23,849 nt of DNA from contig BFEA01000282.1 in assembly GCA_003427395.1 (NCBI GenBank), positions 1,177,716-1,201,564 of the forward strand, read 5' to 3'. The notes below the pieces were generated by a model. It had not been told where the DNA came from and searched no databases. It was given only the letters and a program-made list of their open reading frames with translations. The translations under genes and the position numbers were made by a program. This DNA is from Chara braunii. Taxonomy: Eukaryota; Streptophyta; Charophyceae; Charales; Characeae. Below, piece after piece: positions 1 through 9,960 of this stretch (position 1 is its first letter; the number at the start of each line of letters is the position of its first letter).

Positions 1-455
1 GAGGAGGAGGAGGAGAGAAAAGGAGGAGGAGGAAGGAGGAGGAGGAGGAAGAGAGGAGGAGGAGGAGGAGGAGGAGGAAGAAGAAGAGGATGAAAGGAGG
101 GGGAGGAGGAAGAGGAAGAAGAAGAGGATGAAAGGAGGGGGAGGGGGAGGAGACAAGAAGAAGGTGAGCGAAGGAGGAGGAGGAGGAGGAGGAGGGCCTG
201 CCAGCTTTGTATGGCGATGGCGAAAGGAGGAGGAGGACCTGCTGGTTTTCTATGCCAATGACGAAAGGAGGAGGAGGAGGATAGAGGAAGATGTAAGGAG
301 GAGGAGGACGAGGAGGAGGAGGACGAGGAGGAGGAAGAGAGGAGGAGGAGGAGGAGGACGAGGAGGACGAGGAGGACGAGGAGGAGGAAGAAAGGAGGAG
401 GAGGAGGAGGAAGAACAAGAAGATGACAGGAGGAGGGGGAAGAGGAGGACCGACC
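1..455. repeat. GGA/GAG polypurine low-complexity tract
   Basis: The + strand is almost pure purine, dominated by GGA, GAA and GAG triplets. It includes a near-duplicate block (GAAGAAGAGGATGAAAGGAG around 80-100 and again around 117-137). Long apparent reading frames here (Arg/Glu/Gly-rich on +, Leu/Ser/Pro-rich on -) follow from the triplet repeat and I do not call them genes. A mixed-sequence motif with core GTAT-n5-8-GACGAAA interrupts the tract near 205-230 and 245-270 and recurs at 457-480. Confidence 0.9.
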
Positions 456-511
456 CGTTTTGTATCACGATGACGAAAAAAGAAAAAAAAAAGATGAGGA
501 AGGAGGGTAGG

Positions 512-513
<2 letters not shown>

Positions 514-552
<39 letters not shown>
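514..552. repeat. (GA)n dinucleotide microsatellite
   Basis: About 19 uninterrupted GA units follow an A-rich/G-rich purine stretch. It is a simple sequence repeat and probably length-polymorphic. No coding role is supported. Confidence 0.95.
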
Positions 553-554
<2 letters not shown>

Positions 555-1027
555 CACACTTACTTCGAGGCACGGCAAAGAGGTCGGGGCACGACTCACG
601 ACGGGCGGCAGTGAGGTCGGACACGAGGCGCGGTAACGAGGTCGACGACAGCTTCGAGGCAGGGCACGAATCACGACGGGCGACAGCGATGTTGAGCGCG
701 ACTGTGGACGGGCGAAGTCGAGCGCATCGGGCACACTTCGAGGGGGGAAAAGCAGCCTCCACTTTCCAATTCCAACACGAATACCGGGCACAAAAGGAGG
801 CAGGGGTGAGAACGCCCTTCAAAAAATCAAAATAAAAACAAAACAAGGCCTACACATCTGCGGGGTGTGTGGGGAGGCCGTCGGCCTGCGTTGAGGCCCT
901 CCCGGCCCCCCGCGCGAAAATGCGCTAGGCCCGCTCGGCGTTCAACCGGGGGACCAAACCGGCCGGGCAGCTCGGGACCCCCACCGGGCGGAGGCCAGGC
1001 CGTCGGGCGGCCCGGATTTTTACAGAG
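553..1027. other. gene-free stretch with degenerate direct repeats, then GC-rich DNA
   Basis: I see no convincing gene. A block beginning TTCGAGGCA at about 564-612 (with CACGACGGGCG inside) recurs in degenerate form at about 653-688, and a shorter TTCGAGG occurs near 736. From about 860 to 1015 the DNA is very GC-rich with many GGCC and CCGG palindromes. None of this resembles the 3' LTR of element A at 7132-7502, so the true 5' LTR of A appears to be lost or replaced up to 1027. Confidence 0.6.
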
Positions 1028-1049
1028 GTTCCCACTCATATTCCTTGCA
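1028..1049 (+). repeat. 22-bp remnant of element A 5' LTR
   Basis: This is an exact copy of the last 22 bases of the LTR at 7481-7502 and ends in CA, three bases before the PBS. The sequence upstream of 1028 does not match the rest of that LTR, so only the U5 terminus survives. Confidence 0.85.
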
Positions 1050-1052
1050 ATT

Positions 1053-1064
1053 TGGTATCGGAGC
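1053..1064 (+). other. primer binding site (initiator tRNA-Met type) of element A
   Basis: TGGTATCGGAGC differs at one base from TGGTATCAGAGC, the complement of the plant initiator tRNA-Met 3' end. It starts three bases after the LTR terminus, the usual spacing. It would prime minus-strand DNA synthesis. Confidence 0.9.
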
Positions 1065-2234
1065 TGGTTCATGATCGCTGCTTACCTGGTGCTGGCGACA
1101 TTGTTATTTGGTGTGCTGACAATGCTTCTGTGCAGTAAGGATGATAAGAGCGTGCTGACGTGGCATTTTGGTTGAGGTAGCACTGCATTGCGTTGTTGGT
1201 GGTACTGAGGCTATGATCGGTCATCGAAATGCACATTGGCTTAATTGGTGAGAAATCTGTGGTTGGGGGCAGCTATCTCCAGGTACGTTGTTCCCTTACC
1301 TTATCTACCCTCTCAAGCTCTTCTTACCGCGAGGAAGGGAGTCCAACCTTGAGGGTCCTCTCTTTTGTGTGAGGAGTTGTGAGCGCTCGACCTTGGGAGA
1401 TGACATTCTTCCCAGTGGTGCCTCTAAAGGGCCCTGGTTGAAGCACGGGTCACGGTCACCATGCCAACCCATGGGAGTAGTACATGCAGGTCATGCTGCT
1501 TTGTCCTTTGAAGGCTCTTTGCTACGCTGATAGAAGGGGTGTGCGGACTGACCAGTCCTACGCAGACGCTTTCCAGACCGTCCATAAACATTTTTGGCGG
1601 GGGTTTGAACTGTCCACTGGCTGTGATCTTAGTCTTGTCTGTGACGTTAAATAATTCCGAAGGACCTTGGGGGCTGTCCTTAAGATGCCTCTTGATCAGC
1701 CAGATCAGTCAGCCGTAAGGCTTGTTGCATGCGAGGGTAAAGAACGGGCAGGCTGGTCATAAGCATACACCTTGGGCACAGGGGCGGGCCGCTAATGCAC
1801 ACCTTAGACACTGTCGGTTGATGATGCCTACATGCACGTTGGATATAGGGGAGGGAGATTCCAATTGAGACTCAACAGTCATGCACAACCACACCCATTG
1901 TGCACATACCCATTGTGCATACATCTACTTGCATACTTTACTTCTATTTTTGATTAGTTGGTCGACAAACTGCTAACACCTCACAGACAACCTAGACTAG
2001 AATTGTAGTGTTTTACCATAGCCAGTTCTCTTCGAAGCTGCTGTAAGAGAACTAATCAAAGTAAACTTAGATTATGTGTACAGTCTGTGTGAATGCTGTC
2101 GATACCGTTTGAACTGTCGTCTAGGTAACTCGCAGAATACTTATTTTAATTTTAATCTATTTTTAGAACCGGTCAGACATATGCTGCGGTAGGTTCCAGA
2201 GTGGACACCAGTGCAGACAGCGTCTGCCTAGCCG
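1065..2234 (+). other. element A untranslated leader
   Basis: About 1.2 kb without a convincing gene lies between the PBS and gag. The last part, from about 1930, aligns with the shorter leader of element B; both contain TTTTTGATTAG and, just before gag, a block like GGTAGGTTCCAGAGTGGACA. A consensus-like splice donor, AG|GTACGT, lies at 1281-1288. A T-rich acceptor, ATTTTTAG, ends at 2166. A spliced leader is therefore possible. Small reading frames here (for example 1288-1530) have no recognisable product. Confidence 0.6.
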
Positions 2235-3946
2235 ATGAGTGGATCAAAGGGTGGTGAAGGTGCAAGGGCCCGCAATCTTGAGACTACAAGGGAAGCAGCA
2301 GCAGCTGTAGAAAGATCGTTAGCAGCAGCAGCAGCTAGCGTAGTAGCGATGACTACCTCTGCCACAACAACTACTGCGACCTTGTCTGGACGGTTAGGCA
2401 TGCCGCTTGGCTGGTCCAGCTCTCAGTCCACTTCCAATATGTCAGGATCTGGCACTAGTCAGATTGCGGGCTTGCAGTCCAGCTCACCGCCTCCACGCAC
2501 TAGGGAGCAGATGGAGCTCCAGCAAGTAGAGAGGATCCGCTTAAGGTTAGAGGAGGAACTTAAGAAGGCCACCGAAAGAGAGAATGAGATTAGAAATAGA
2601 AATGTCAGACTAGAGGGCAAGGCGGCAGACAAAGCTGCTCTAGAGGGGTAAGATGACTCGGCCTTTGGACAATAACATGGAGATTGTCAAAGCGAACATC
2701 CTGTCCATGCATGCAGACATGGACAACAAACAGGACGCTATCCAGGACACCCTGGACGAGATCCTAAACGCCATGCAAAAGTCAGTATTTAGACCAACAA
2801 CTTTGCCATTGCTGCCATTCTCGGCGATGACAGGCCCATACCCCGCTCAGTCTGGTACCTCACCAAGCGGTACATCAGCAGCAGCAACATAGACTGCTGC
2901 TTCTTCATCTTCTGGTCCAGTGGTTGGAGCTACACCACAACCGCCACCTGTCCCACAAGCGGGACAGCAACAGCCTAGGTACCCCAAGACCCCATTGAAA
3001 CCACCCCCAACCTTCTCAGGAGTTAAGAAGGATGAGGCTCTCGACACTTGGTTGAGAACGGTGCCAGTGTGGGTGAGGGCGAAGAGGACGTTGGTGGAGG
3101 AGGAAGTGATAATTGTTGCATCCTATTTAGAGGGATCGACAGCTCGCTGGCTAAATGGATTGGTTGCTTCAAAGGGGTTGGGCAGGAACATGGGTGATTG
3201 GGCTAAGACCCATACGCTGGAGAGCTTTATGGATTTAGTGGAAGCGCGATGGCACAACCCACAACAGGCACGAATTGCCACTAATGGGTTGTTGAAACTT
3301 GATACTGAAAAGTACAAGTCCATGCACGAGCTCACTTCTGTTGTAGAGCAATTGATCTCCGTCCCCGGGGTTGAATAAAATCCTCAGGTATTGTTGACCA
3401 TGTTCCTAAGGTGTCTTCCCACAGACATCAAGAACTTGTTAGCCATCGAGGCTCGGCTAGAGTATCACACGTTTGAGACCTTTAGCAAGAAGGCTCTGCC
3501 GGGGCGGGAGAAAGAAGAAAAGTCCACAAGAGTGGAAGAAGAAAGGGAGTCGGTTGATGATGGTCGAGGCGGATGGTACTCAGACTGAGATTGAAGATTT
3601 CTCAAATCTTGTGGACGGTTTAGAGATTGACGAGGATGATGCTGAGGGTAGCAACCTTGATGTCGTAGTTAAGGGCAAGGCAGTTGACCGCGACAAGGGC
3701 TGATAGCGGAGGAGTCAGGGGCAAACCCTGAACCTGCACAAGATAGCGGCATGGGTTCAAGCTGGTTTGGATCAAGATGTGTGGTGGGATCTTTACCAGC
3801 GGGGTGTTTACCTTGACTGTGGCGAGTATGGCCATCAACAGTTCAAATGCAAGAATGCAAAGGTCCCGCAGAAGATACCACCTAAAGGTGGGGTTCCTTC
3901 TTCACAGAGTGGGGCCTCGACGAGTTCCGACTCGGGAAACACATAG
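2235..3946 (+). pseudogene. gag: gag pseudogene of element A
   Basis: Gag forms the particle that packages element RNA. The first segment (2235-2651) is 138 residues: an Ala-rich start, a Ser/Thr-rich linker and a charged heptad-like coil at about residues 90-130. A frameshift leads into the segment starting at 2653, which stays in one frame to 3588 except for stops at 2890-2892 and 3376-3378. This segment carries the capsid-like core (PTFSG, WLRTVP, ARWLNGL, LVEARWH). A second frameshift near 3560 leads to an acidic linker. A further change of frame gives a CCHC-type zinc knuckle at 3809-3850 whose first Cys codon reads Tyr (YLDCGEYGH...C). Translation ends at TAG 3944-3946. Alignment with element B gag shows that A lacks roughly the first 35 residues of B's Arg-rich N-terminus. 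Confidence 0.85.
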
Positions 3947-4106
3947 GGCCAGTAGAAGCTATAGTTGTTTTTACTCTCGTTGAAGCGGGTGATATACCCA
4001 CCCCGTTTCAAGAGTTGGCCAAAGCTATTGATTCCTTAGTCACCCCGCAGACGCATCGTGACCCAACAATGCTCTACTCGTTGGATGTGTCTGAGGCAAG
4101 GGACGC

Positions 4107-5084
4107 TCAACGACATTCTTATCTTCAGTAGGACTGTTGAGGAGCATGCCCAACATGTAGACTAAGTTCTCTCTCTCCTCCGACAACACAAGTATAAGAT
4201 AAAATTAGAGAAATGTGAGTTTAGTCGCACTAAAATCTTGTACTTGGGTCATGAGGTGTCCGCGAGAGGAATTAGGCCTGAAGATGCGAAGGTGGCTAGC
4301 ATTAGAGACTGGCCACGCAGATCGTTCTTGGGGATGTGTGGTTATTATCGCAATGTTGTACAAAACTATAGTACGCTCGCATCTCCCTTGACCGATCTAA
4401 CGCGCATTGACACTCCATGGGAATGGACAGACGTGTTTGAGGCTGCTTTCAAGAGATTGAAGCATGCACTCACACATCATGAGGTTCTCATGGTCCCCCA
4501 TCCTCAAAAGGCTATTCGTAGTGACCACTGATGCAAACCAGTACGGCATTGGCGCAGTCTTGGCTCAACAGGAAGGGAGGAAGTTAAGGTCAATCGAGTA
4601 CATGAACAAGAAAATGCCATCTAAGAAATTGGCGAAGTCCACCTATGAAAGGGAACTCTACGCCCTCTACAAGGCACTTGTCCACTGGAGGCACTATGTG
4701 TTGGGAAGGTTCTTCTATTTGAGGACTGACCATCAGACACTCAAGTGGATCAAGACACAACCTATTCTCTCTGACGCACTAAAACGCTGGATTGAAGTCA
4801 TAGATCAGTATGATTTCAAGCTAGATTTCGTGAAGGGAGAGTATACCAAGGTTTCTGATGCATTGTCATGTAGGGCAGACTACCTGGGTGCACTGATTAC
4901 TGAGTTTGGCTTATCTGACGATGTCACTCGATCCTTGGTGGAAGCCTACAAGGAAGACCCTGTCACGATGGACATCATTCGCAAACTCGAGGCCCAGGAC
5001 AATGCCACATCTGACGAGTTTGTGATGGTGGATAGGTTGCTCTTTCTTGAAAAGGTAGGATTCAAGAGTTTAGTGGTTCCATGA
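4107..5084 (+). pseudogene. pol: pol fragment of element A: RT tail and RNase H
   Basis: The fragment opens inside RT motif C: the LDDIL expected from element B is preserved only as LNDIL, then FSRTVEEHAQHV follows. The RT connection is recognisable (YLGHEVSARGI, FLGMCGYYRNVVQNYS, ASPLTDLT, PWEWTDVFEAAF). A frameshift near 4515 moves into a frame that holds the RNase H domain. There the first Asp (VTTDANQYGIGAVL), the Glu (ERELYALYKAL), the third Asp (RTDHQTL) and the last Asp (KVSDALS) are all present, though the usual DALSRR reads DALSCR. That frame reaches a TGA at 5082-5084 and continues in the same frame into integrase. Protease and RT motifs A and B are absent, removed by a deletion ending near 4107. 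Confidence 0.88.
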
Positions 5085-6382
5085 AGAGAGATTTTGTGTA
5101 GTTTATTTTTACGTGAGTGCCATGACGCAATAGGACATTTTGGCTACGAGAAGACTTCTGCTAATTTAGTACAACGCTTTTGGTGGCCTAACGTGTTTGA
5201 CGATGCAAAGACATACATGCAGACTTGCCAAGTCCGTCAGCGGGACAAGTCGTGGACTCAAGCACCGCTTGGGTTATCGAAGCCCCTACCCATTCCTTGG
5301 GGTCCTGGACGTAGTATTTCAATGGATTTCATGGATACCCTCATGAGCAGCAAGAGTGGCAAAAGGGACATCTTTGTCATAGTTGATAGGTTCACTAAGT
5401 ACACTAGACTAGTGGCCATGCCGGAGACTGTCAGGACTGAGCACATCATCAAGTTGTTCATGGACAACTGGGTGCGTGACTTTGGACTGCCAAAGACCAT
5501 TGTTGGTGATAGAGATGTCCGGGTTACCAATGAGATGTGGAAGAAGGCCGCTGAACAGATGGGCAGCCAGCTTCATATGACTTCTGGGAATCATCCCGAA
5601 GCAAATGGGCAGGCTGAACAGATGAACCGTGTGGTGCAGCATCTCCTGAGGCATTATATCAAGCCCAACCAGGATGACTGGGATGAGAAACTACCTCTCA
5701 TTGCCAGTCTGTACAATAATGTTGTACATAGCACCACCGACGTCAGTCCTAATCAGCTGCATCTGGGATGGAGGCCTAGATCTGCTCTAGACTTCCTCCT
5801 GCCTGAAAACCGAACTGCTGCAACTCCTGGAACCATTGAATTTGGTGTCCGGTATGAGAAATTGTTGCAGCAGACTGTCGAACATATCAGGAAATCTCAG
5901 GAAGCCATGATTGCTTCCGAGAACAAGCATCGTCGACAGGCCATATTTCAGGTAGGGAAACGTGTCTAGGTCAAGGCTAGTGAGTTGGGACAGGAATCCG
6001 GCATCTCTAGAAAACTAATGCCCCAGTATTTCGGTCTGTGGGAAGTCTTAGACATTGTGGGTAGTGATTTGGATGGTCCCTCGTACGTAATTGGTATGTT
6101 TGTTCCCTACGCACTTACCCTGTGTTTCACGCCTCAAAGCTCGCACCTTTCGCTGAAACAGAACAGTTCCCATCAAGGAGATCTATACTGCCCCCAAACA
6201 TAGATGGTCACAAGGACGTTGACAATATCTTGGAGCACAAAGACATGCCTGTTCCCAAGCCAGGTGGCAGGTGTAGACCGCATAAACCTGTGAGACAATA
6301 CAGAGCACGGTTCAGGCATCATACAGCTCCTCATATCGTGGCCGAGTATGAGAGGAAACTGAAGGGGAAGGCACCAGCATAA
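5085..6382 (+). pseudogene. pol: integrase and partial chromodomain of element A
   Basis: Integrase joins element cDNA to host DNA. The frame is open for 294 codons from 5085 to 5966. The N-terminal HHCC finger has H...H and the first Cys, but the second Cys is Arg (TCQVRQ). The catalytic core keeps Asp at 5325-5327 (SMDFMD), Asp at 5508-5510 (GDRD) and Glu at 5616-5618 (GQAE), the last two separated by 35 residues as in D,D(35)E integrases. TAG at 5967-5969 replaces what is probably a Trp codon (GKRV*VKASELG). The GPY/F-like part follows (QYFGLWEVLD), then a frameshift near 6100. The last segment (about 6122-6382) has HASKLAPF and a chromodomain start (VDNILEHK...YRARFRHH) but lacks the EDRWFTREEL half seen in B. 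It ends in a Lys-rich tail. Confidence 0.9.
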
Positions 6383-7117
6383 AGCATCTCAGCGGACTTT
6401 CGAAGCTAAGGGGGATGGAATGCGAGGAACGAGCCCTCACGGGCCTCTATCAGACATATACATGTTTTGGGCAGACCCCTTCAGCAAGCCGAGTGCCCGC
6501 CCGAAAGTGAAGGCGGGCCTGAATATTCATCAGAGGCCAAAATTCGACATTTTCATATGTGGGTACTCCGACTGTTGCAGCCCGCCAGTTGGTTGAGTGG
6601 ACGTGGGAGCCTCACTAAGCTGCGTCATACAGTTGGCCCAGGCCTTGGCAGTTGCGCCTGGGCACATACACACAATGCAGGGCCAATACATCACGAAGTG
6701 GCCACAGGCCTGCAAAGGCAGCACTGTCAACGTACCTACCCCGGGTCCTATGCAAATGCAGCAAAAGATCCAAGTCTGGAGACTCAGGCCGTGCCCAACT
6801 GTAAAGGGCCTTGGGCCCGGGCGCAGGCACTGGGGCCCAACCGGAAGCTACTGGAAGCTTCCAGCCAGGCCACATGCAGGCACGCAGAGGCTGCCACTTC
6901 CAAAGGAAGGAGGGCAGCCAGGGCCGGGCTATTCTGGCCCACGCAGGCAATGCGGTCACGCTGCTGCGCTGCTGCGTTAGAGGCTGTGCGCTGCGATGAC
7001 GCCAGAGCGCGTGCGGGCGTGTGTGTGGTGAAGAGGGGCGCTGCTGGGCAGCAGAGCGCAAGCAGCCATAGCCGGGCTGCAGGGCGCTAGGGGGTAAGAG
7101 GGCGATTGGTGGTCTTC
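6383..7117 (+). other. element A 3' untranslated region
   Basis: About 730 bases without a recognisable gene. It is GC-rich, with several GGGCCC/GGCCC palindromes. It aligns patchily with the element B 3' region at about 13190-13805: shared tracts include AAGTGAAGGCGGGCC, and GGCCCAACC-GAAGCTACTGG. Long frames here overlap on both strands and have no family motif, so I read them as chance. Confidence 0.6.
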
Positions 7118-7131
7118 AGGAAGGAGGCAAG
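7118..7131 (+). other. polypurine tract of element A
   Basis: AGGAAGGAGGCAAG directly precedes the LTR start TGTGGG. The comparable site in element B is AGGCAGAGGGGAAAGT at 13806-13821. It would prime plus-strand synthesis. Confidence 0.7.
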
Positions 7132-7502
7132 TGTGGGTGGACAGGGTCTGATGAGGGGAGATGAGATACGTACCTGGTACATGGAGGAGGTCGGCTATGG
7201 CGTTGACGTCATGTACATTGGTCTTCGAGAGTCGAAGTGAGCCTGTTGCGAGAATGCTGATGGAGGTAGGATAGTCAAGTAGTGTAGGCTGGGCGCTGGG
7301 TGCCAGACAGAGAAGAGCGACTTTGGATATTGTGGTGGTGTGACCTGAGGGCTTGAACATTGGCTCATTACTTCATTGTATTGCTCTGATTTGGACGGGA
7401 TCTTGGTGCATTTGTGCTCTCTGCTTGTACACGACTACTTGGACATCTGTGTGATCTCACAACTTGGTTTTCTGTATATCGTTCCCACTCATATTCCTTG
7501 CA
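7132..7502 (+). repeat. LTR between elements A and B (A 3' LTR)
   Basis: The block is 371 bp, begins TGTGGG after a polypurine tract and ends CCTTGCA. Its 22-bp end matches 1028-1049. Its start aligns with the truncated LTR of B at 13822-13923: TGTGGGTG, then a shared GATG-n-CGTACCT-n-CCTGGT-n-GAGGT pattern. The internal region of B follows immediately, so this one LTR serves both elements. Confidence 0.75.
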
Positions 7503-7809
7503 CATTCCTGCAAATGATTTTATTTTTATTTTTGATTAGCTAGCTGTGACGGACTCCTCACATCTGACAGACTGCTGTAGGTAGAACAGTTGTCACGTCT
7601 TTGCTGCATGGCATTCTGTTCGAGACTTGTCAGAAATAGGAGTATAATTGTTTGTAGGGGTCTGAACTTATCTGCAGATACCGCTTGACTACTTCCTGAC
7701 ATATCTGGACCGAATTTTTTTTATTTTTTTTTTTGAGCAGCGGTTGGATGCTACACTGTGGTAGGTCCCAGCAAGGACACTAGTGCAGATTGCATGCCAC
7801 GTTTAGCTC
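7503..7809 (+). other. element B leader, shortened, without PBS
   Basis: It has no gene. From about 7525 it aligns with the element A leader from about 1935 (both contain TTTTTGATTAG). Near 7759-7785 it has a GTGGTAGGTCCCAGCAAGGA block matching the block just before A gag. A long T run ending GAGCAG at 7740 is a plausible 3' splice acceptor, placed like the T-rich acceptor in A. The A-equivalent segment 1050-1933, including the PBS, is missing. Confidence 0.65.
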
Positions 7810-9744
7810 ATGAGTGAAGGCGACAGTGAGGTTGAGAGACTAGCCCAGCGGTATAGGAGGACTTCCCGGAGACAGGCTCTTAGTCAGCCGATCACACGTG
7901 GTGTTAGAGCCGGTGAGGAAAGGAGACTGCGGAGGGAAGCTGAGGCAAGGAGGCGTTTGCAAAGGGCACAGGCAGCAGCAGCCGAAACAGAGAGGGCACT
8001 AGCAGCAGCAGCAGTTGCACACGCTAGGGCTGAGGCACCGACAACAATGGCTACCGTCTCTGCTACTACACAGGCCACTTCTCAGGCCTCTTCGTCAAGT
8101 GAAAGTCCGGGTACGTCAGGTCCTTACTCCAGTCAGTTTGCTGGCTTGCAGGTCAGCAAGCAGCAACCCTTGTCAGTGGAGGATTATGAGATCCACCAAA
8201 CAAATGCCCTTCACGCAGAGTTACAGCGCCAGTTACAGGATGTAGAGGATAGAAGAGAGAGAGCTAGAAGAAGAAAAACTAGACTAGAGGCTAGGGAGCA
8301 GGAGCTAAGCAGAGTCGATCCTGTTGTGCGGTCCCTTCAGTCCAGCCTTCTAAGCGTGGCTGAAGTAGAGGCTGTGCAACAGGAAATGGTGTCCACCCTG
8401 ATAGACGGCCAGAATCAGATTCTGGCTGCGCTTAGAGTGCCTGGACCTATGGCTAGGCCTGCGCAACCGGCTGTAGCTCGTCCAGCAGTGGCTGGTCCAT
8501 CCATGTCGCGGCCGCCTACAAGAGGTCCCTTCGTCCCACAGTTTGGCATTGTTCCACCAGGCGGTCCATCAGCAGGTCCTAGTTGGCAGGCTCCATTGCC
8601 TGCTTCTTCAGGTCTTTAGTTACCTGCTGCAGCGACAGGGCAGCAGCATGTCCAGACAACTCGGCAACATGTTCTGCAGCAGCCAGCCCAGCCACCGCCG
8701 CGGCCAGTTCAGCAGCCTTTTCCACCGGTCCAGCAACAGATGCAGCACACACAAGGTCATGGGCAGCAGCCACAGCGGATGCCCAAGATACCGTTGGCAA
8801 CTCCCAAACCTTTTTCGGGCGACAAGAGGAGAACCTTAACCCATGGTTGAGGAGGGTGCCAACGTATGTGAGGCACAATCTCATACGGCATGAGGAGGAG
8901 GTGATCGTTGCTGCCGCTAGATGGTTCGACGGGTTAGTTCAGCAGAACAGATACGCTGAAAACTTCGACGAATGGGCACAAGCCCGGAGTCTAGAGGAGT
9001 TCATACAATTAGTTTGTGAGAGGTGGCATGCCCATAGGAGGCACAAAAGGCCACCGACTTGCCTGCAAACCTTGGATCAAGAAGGTGCAGGTTTGTTCAC
9101 ATGGTCACTCATGCTTTAGAGGCTGATCGTTGTCCCAGGCGTGCGGTTCGACCCGCAGGTCCTCATGACCACTTATTTGGAATGTCTGCCCACAGATGTC
9201 AAAAATAAGTTGGTTGATGAAGCCTCCATCGAGCTCCACGATTTCCCTTTTTTAGTAAGAAGGCCTTAGGCATTGAGGTCAAACTCCGGAGTGCACAACA
9301 GGCCGTGACATTGGAGAAAGAAGAAGCTCCCCCAAGATTGGAGGAAGAAGGGCAAACTTATGTTCATTGACCATGATGGCAATGCGACCGAGGTTGAAGA
9401 CTTCTTTGACCTTGGGGACGATACAGAGGTGGAAGGGGATGCAAAGACTTCGGGGGGTGTAGTAGTAGCTCCCTTAAAGGAGAAAGCTAAGGGGGTCGGG
9501 AAACAGGAATGCAGTCGGCCCAAGAGTCACATTGACAGACCAAGGCCCACTAACATGGGTCAAAATGGGTCTGGAGTACGATGTATGGCGTGATCGCTAT
9601 ACTCGTGGCGCGTGTCTAAATTGTGGCCAGTATGGGCACACAATAGCACGTTGCAAGAGTAAGAGAGTCATCGTGAAGGTGCCACCCATTGTTGGGCCTC
9701 CGGTACCCTCAACCTCGAGTGGTGCTTCTGTGAGCATTTCCTAG
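7810..9744 (+). pseudogene. gag: gag pseudogene of element B
   Basis: The first 269 codons (7810-8616) are open. They encode an Arg-rich start, an Ala/Arg/Glu coil at about residues 30-75, a Ser/Thr linker, a second charged coil at about 135-170 and a Pro-rich tail. TAG at 8617-8619 breaks a frame that otherwise continues through a Gln/Pro-rich stretch to PFSGDK. A frameshift near 8825 then moves to the capsid-like core (NPWLRRVPTYVRHN, ARWFDGLVQQ, FIQLVCERWH). Relative to A, a short deletion has removed the SYLEGST residues before ARW. More stops and shifts follow to about 9360, then an acidic linker. An intact CCHC knuckle lies at 9613-9654 (CLNCGQYGHTIARC), which would bind element RNA. 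The last segment ends at TAG 9742-9744. Confidence 0.87.
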
Positions 9745-9960
9745 GGAAAAATATCGGGCCAGTAGGAGTATTAGCTGCTTGTAGTCGGGCTGAAGTGGTG
9801 GCCACCCCCTTTCCACTTCAAATGATGGTCGGGGCTGTTGACTCTATGATTGCCCTGCAGACAAGTCTAGACCAATCGATACTTCGTTTGATGGATGTGT
9901 CTGAGTCCTTGGAGGAGTTAGAGAGAGTGGTTAGAGAAGGACCCACGTGACTCCTCGGCG

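Larger units (their letters stand above)
1028..7502 (+). mobile_element. Element A: degenerate Ty3/gypsy (chromovirus-like) retrotransposon
   Basis: Order on the + strand: 22-bp 3' end of an LTR (1028-1049), PBS (1053-1064), leader, broken gag (2235-3946), partial pol (about 4107-6382), 3' UTR, polypurine tract (7118-7131) and 3' LTR (7132-7502). The 22-bp LTR end at 1028-1049 is identical to 7481-7502, which fixes both boundaries. RNase H before integrase and a chromodomain-like tail place it with Ty3/gypsy chromoviruses. It is non-autonomous: the 5' LTR promoter region is missing, protease and catalytic RT are deleted, and gag has frameshifts and stops. Element B, immediately downstream, is of the same family. 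Confidence 0.9.

Noticed and set aside
128-846. Long frames of 198-235 codons on both strands in the polypurine region
   Set aside because: They are products of GGA/GA repeats (poly-Gly/Arg/Glu or Leu/Ser), with no domain and open on both strands at once.
1288-1530. 80-codon frame in the A leader
   Set aside because: No recognisable domain, lies in a leader that may be spliced out, and its equivalent is absent in B.
1893-1920. Short direct repeat ACCCATTGTGCA in the A leader
   Set aside because: Only two copies of 12 bases; not enough to claim function.
6780-6960. GGGCCC-rich stretch considered as a CRISPR-like or palindromic array
   Set aside because: No regular spacing and no repeat-spacer pattern; simply GC-rich UTR.
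6467-7360. Overlapping frames up to 207 codons in the A 3' region
   Set aside because: Overlap on both strands in GC-rich DNA, no family motif, not preserved in the matching region of B.
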